A stretch of 64,000 nt of DNA, from NCBI GenBank assembly GCA_963974715.1, contig CAXBDK010000004.1, forward strand, positions 283,169 through 347,168, in the 5' to 3' direction. The stretch is from Sediminicola sp963974715 (lineage in GTDB: Bacteria; Bacteroidota; Bacteroidia; Flavobacteriales; Flavobacteriaceae). Both the position numbers and the translations under genes were made by a program. Positions 61,783 to 64,000 of this stretch are shown piece after piece. How positions within the stretch are numbered: the first letter of the stretch is position 1; every line of letters begins with the position of its first letter. A model generated the notes under the pieces. The model searched no databases, was not told the origin of the DNA, and was given only the letters and a program-made list of their open reading frames with translations.

Positions 61783-62586
61783 TTACACCATAAAATTTTT
61801 AATCTTCCTACTCACTTCTCTTTCCACTTGTTCGAAGTCGGGTAAGTCTTTTATTTGATCACTCATTGATTTTGTCCAACGCGCTTTGTATTGTGGTAGT
61901 TTTTGTTCTAGTTTGGCATGAAAATCTTCCGGTTTTAGTTCTTTGCTGGTGCATTTGTTACGGAATTCATTTGTGTAATATTCCACATCCATTCCTTCAA
62001 TTTCTACTAAATACCAAATATCATAATAGTCTCTTGGTTGCATGCGTTGCATGGTGCAGCGTAGTTTTTCGACTAATAATTCCTCTAATGGATAACATAG
62101 TAATTTATGGTCTTCTAAATCCGAATATTCTACTATGGCATTTTTAAGAACAGGTTCAAACTCTAATGACTCGCTTCTAGAGACATCTACTTTAACCCGT
62201 TTGTTGTTTCCCATTCCTCCTAATGGGCCAATATAACTTATATAGAAATTAATTCCACCGTCTTCATGTTCGTTGTCGTCAATAATTTCTAAAGGAATAT
62301 TGGCTTCTTCTTTAATTTCTTCGAAAGTTTCTTTGAACCAATTAAATATTTGTTCGTTTGTTATTTCGCTGTCTAGTAATGTGAAGTCTAAATCTTCTGA
62401 GAAGCGATAGTGTTCGAAATAGACTTTTTTTAATACTGTTCCACCTTTGAAAACCAGAGCTTTTGCAAGTTGCTCGTGATTTGCTAAACCCCAAAGAATC
62501 CATGATAAGATGTAATCTTTTTCTATTTGTTGGTCGCGAACGCCTACTTGGGTTGCTTTTTTTTGTATTTCACCTGGTTTGATCAT
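61783..62586 (-). CDS. AbiEii/AbiGii-family nucleotidyltransferase toxin
   Basis: This 267-residue protein belongs to the DUF1814/AbiEii family: KDYILSWILWGLANHEQLAKAL, motif FKGGTVLKKVYF (GGT loop) and RFSEDLDFTLLD (catalytic acidic residues), then a helical C-terminal part with LLVEKLRCTMQRMQPRDYYD. AbiEii toxins are GTP-binding nucleotidyltransferases; relatives add nucleotides to tRNA acceptor ends. It overlaps the antitoxin-like gene by 4 nt (ATGA), the normal antitoxin-first order of AbiE systems. The pair likely gives phage resistance by growth arrest. Confidence 0.92.
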   Translation of the reverse strand: MIKPGEIQKKATQVGVRDQQIEKDYILSWILWGLANHEQLAKALVFKGGTVLKKVYFEHYRFSEDLDFTLLDSEITNEQIFNWFKETFEEIKEEANIPLEIIDDNEHEDGGINFYISYIGPLGGMGNNKRVKVDVSRSESLEFEPVLKNAIVEYSDLEDHKLLCYPLEELLVEKLRCTMQRMQPRDYYDIWYLVEIEGMDVEYYTNEFRNKCTSKELKPEDFHAKLEQKLPQYKARWTKSMSDQIKDLPDFEQVEREVSRKIKNFMV

Positions 62587-63404
62587 GTGAACATGGCTGA
62601 TCTAATGGTTTCTGTATCTAAATTTTGTTGAATACTCCAACGGCTGTTTCTTTTGCCTATTTTGGGTAATTCAGTATCGAGTACAACATAAGAAACTGTT
62701 TTTATTCTTTGTAATTCAGCAATAATTACAGTCTTAATTTCAAGGAGTTCTAGAATATACCCGAGTCTTTTTATAACTGCTTGCGAATCGAATTTTATTG
62801 CATATTCTAGAAGCTTATTGTAATCCATCTTCTCTTTTGTGCTGTATATTGCTCTAGCTACCTCAACAATTCCGCCTGCATAATCTGGTTTGAAAAGGCA
62901 GTCAATTATTGTTTTTTCTATATCGGAACAGTTTACTTTATTGAAGTTGTCGATCCATATTTTCTTTTCTCCAAAAAAATGGCTTTCGTTATGGTAGATG
63001 AATTGAAAAGTAACGTCTTTGATTTTTATTTCAGATGGTCTTATTTGTTTGGCTACTACAATTTGTTCTTTTAATGATGGTTGTGTTATTAAGTTATGGA
63101 TTTGTAAAGCAGAATAATACCCTATGTAATGTTTGGCATCTTTTACTAAATGCTTTACCAATAAATGCCAATCGGGCATAAAGGTTTCTGCATTTTCTTC
63201 GTAAGGAATAATGTAGTAAACACCGTCTTTTATTCGCATTAGTAAACCTCTTTTGGTCATGTCACTTAATAATTCTCTAACGGTACTTTTTTTGGTATCA
63301 GGAAACGCTTTTAAAGCTGTTTTAGAATCAAAACATACTTTCCCTTTATCATTGAAGTATGATAATAGTTCGTTTGACTGTGTAGATATGTATTTATGCT
63401 TCAT
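62583..63404 (-). CDS. AbiEi-type antitoxin/transcriptional regulator
   Basis: With the start at Met 63404 (MKHKYISTQSNELLSYFNDK) the protein has 273 residues: an N-terminal winged helix (about 1-65; KSTVRELLSDMTKRGLLMRI, DGVYYII) and the antitoxin domain (YIGYYSALQIHNL, KIWIDNFNKVNCSDIEKTII, LFKPDYAGG). The longer frame from 63551 would translate the two operator repeats into protein, so it is rejected. AbiEi binds inverted repeats upstream of its own gene and neutralises AbiEii without direct contact in known type IV systems. Toxin gene follows with a 4-nt overlap. Confidence 0.85.
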   Translation of the reverse strand: MKHKYISTQSNELLSYFNDKGKVCFDSKTALKAFPDTKKSTVRELLSDMTKRGLLMRIKDGVYYIIPYEENAETFMPDWHLLVKHLVKDAKHYIGYYSALQIHNLITQPSLKEQIVVAKQIRPSEIKIKDVTFQFIYHNESHFFGEKKIWIDNFNKVNCSDIEKTIIDCLFKPDYAGGIVEVARAIYSTKEKMDYNKLLEYAIKFDSQAVIKRLGYILELLEIKTVIIAELQRIKTVSYVVLDTELPKIGKRNSRWSIQQNLDTETIRSAMFT

Positions 63405-63413
63405 AGTAATAAT

Positions 63414-63514
63414 GTCAGGATGAACCTGACTACAAGGATACAAAATATAATTATAGGTTGTATTATTTATCCTTAAATTATGTTTTATAGTGTATTTATC
63501 AGGATGAACCTGAT
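63414..63514. promoter_or_regulatory. Two operator palindromes upstream of the AbiEi gene
   Basis: GTCAGG-ATGAA-CCTGAC (63414-63430) and ATCAGG-ATGAA-CCTGAT (63498-63514) are perfect inverted repeats sharing a 15-bp core TCAGGATGAACCTGA. They are spaced 84 bp apart, eight helical turns. The near one lies 10 nt before the start codon. AbiEi antitoxins bind paired inverted repeats and bend the DNA, so these are the likely autoregulatory sites. Confidence 0.75.
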
Positions 63515-63551
63515 TATTTCGATATGAAACATAATTTTGGTTATTTTTCAT

Positions 63552-63932
63552 TTACGCTTTGCTACAGATTGTTTCGAATTATACAATACCCCTAAATGAA
63601 AAACGTACAATATTTAGATCGATTAAAGCAAAAAGGTTGGACTATGGGAGCCCAGATAAGATCAGCGAATGTATGTGCCTTCATTATCTACAGACAGAAA
63701 TCCTTGGGCCTATAACTGCATACAAATTAAACAATACCTCCCGCTAGCACTCGTCTCCCGACCGGTGCCCACCTAAATACGTAAATGGCATTCCCATTCC
63801 AAAAAACAGCAGTCAAGCAAAATCCCCAATGGATCTTAACAGATAATCCTTTAAAAGGCCCATTTGGGAGACTGGAAATACGTAGAAAATAGCTACTTAA
63901 AAATACGTAATTTGGGCATCAAGGGGGGCAAA
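63552..63932. other. Right-hand intergenic region without a supported gene
   Basis: A plus-strand 62-codon frame (63559-63747) is not matched to any family. No promoter or RNA signal could be identified; the sequence leads into a short tandem repeat. Confidence 0.45.
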
Positions 63933-63998
63933 GCCGTATCAAAGTCCTATCAAAGCCCTATCAAAGCCGTATCAAAGCCGTATCAAAGCCGTATCAAA
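63933..63998. repeat. 11-bp tandem repeat GCCGTATCAAA, continuing past the window edge
   Basis: Six consecutive 11-bp units fill 63933-63998; four read GCCGTATCAAA and two vary (GTCCTATCAAA, GCCCTATCAAA). The next unit begins at 63999. The last three are identical, suggesting ongoing expansion. The period is not a multiple of three, so it is probably non-coding. Confidence 0.85.
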
Positions 63999-64000
63999 GC

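Noticed and set aside
63559..63747. 62-codon plus-strand ORF at the right end
   Set aside because: No recognisable family and no context; not reported as a gene.

Overview
The window comes from a member of the Bacteroidota, most likely a marine-type flavobacterium (Flavobacteriaceae). The evidence is two SusC/SusD-type TonB receptor loci, a type IX secretion/gliding adhesin with a PorP/SprF-like protein and a PorE-like OmpA protein, a Bacteroidetes-type MobA/MobB/MobC cassette, a SdhC of the b558 type, and small flavobacterial families such as DUF6520. No rRNA, intact tRNA or CRISPR array was seen. The genus cannot be fixed from the sequence alone.

Layout, left to right. (1) 1-8154: a fructan-type utilisation locus read leftwards: GntR/LacI-hybrid regulator, two GH32-family enzymes, a ROK sugar kinase and the start of a SusC receptor. 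Two copies of a CATAC-N4-GTATG palindrome lie in its intergenic regions. (2) 8155-11087: a gene graveyard, a frameshifted tyrosine recombinase, tandem 12-bp repeats and a decayed 3' end of a tRNA-Pro-like gene, which looks like the end of an integrated element. (3) 11088-15375: a two-gene module of a DUF4132/DUF7737 protein and a small beta-grasp protein ending in Gly-Gly, then a TonB-C protein and a gene cut by an IS21-family element (about 15356-17895). (4) 17955-24656: small metabolic and stress genes (AraC regulator, YciI, pirin, a degenerate SDR, a degenerate receiver, SdhC, Dps), several lacking family catalytic residues. (5) 24640-32324: a giant repeat adhesin with a T9SS type B tail, a PorP/SprF protein and a PorE-like protein. 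The adhesin has lost its 5' end at a rearrangement junction shared with a truncated NmrA-like gene. (6) 32376-36612: a multi-PAS histidine kinase and two single-domain response regulators. (7) 36880-42611: a mobilisation module (MobC coupling protein, MobB relaxase, MobA, candidate oriT) with local duplications and a TlpA-type lipoprotein between two copies of the mobC 3' end. (8) 43100-51404: MauE/DoxX protein, DUF6520 protein, M16 peptidase, SusD and SusC. (9) 51405-54752: a 112-nt branched inverted repeat, a small XRE regulator with a palindromic operator, a complete IS256-family insertion with an 8-bp target duplication, a tRNA-Ser 3' remnant with its terminator, and a pseudogene. (10) 54753-63404: a visibly AT-richer defence island containing a type I restriction system in the order hsdM-hsdS-ATPase-hsdR and an AbiEi/AbiEii pair with two operator palindromes.

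The most interesting points are these. The ubiquitin-like protein paired with DUF4132 sits next to a recombinase. A PrrC-like candidate anticodon nuclease lies between hsdS and hsdR in the same order as the E. coli prr locus. The HsdS spacer carries three 12-bp TAEL-type repeats that could switch specificity by slippage. A large interrupted inverted repeat at 51839-51950 has no explanation yet.
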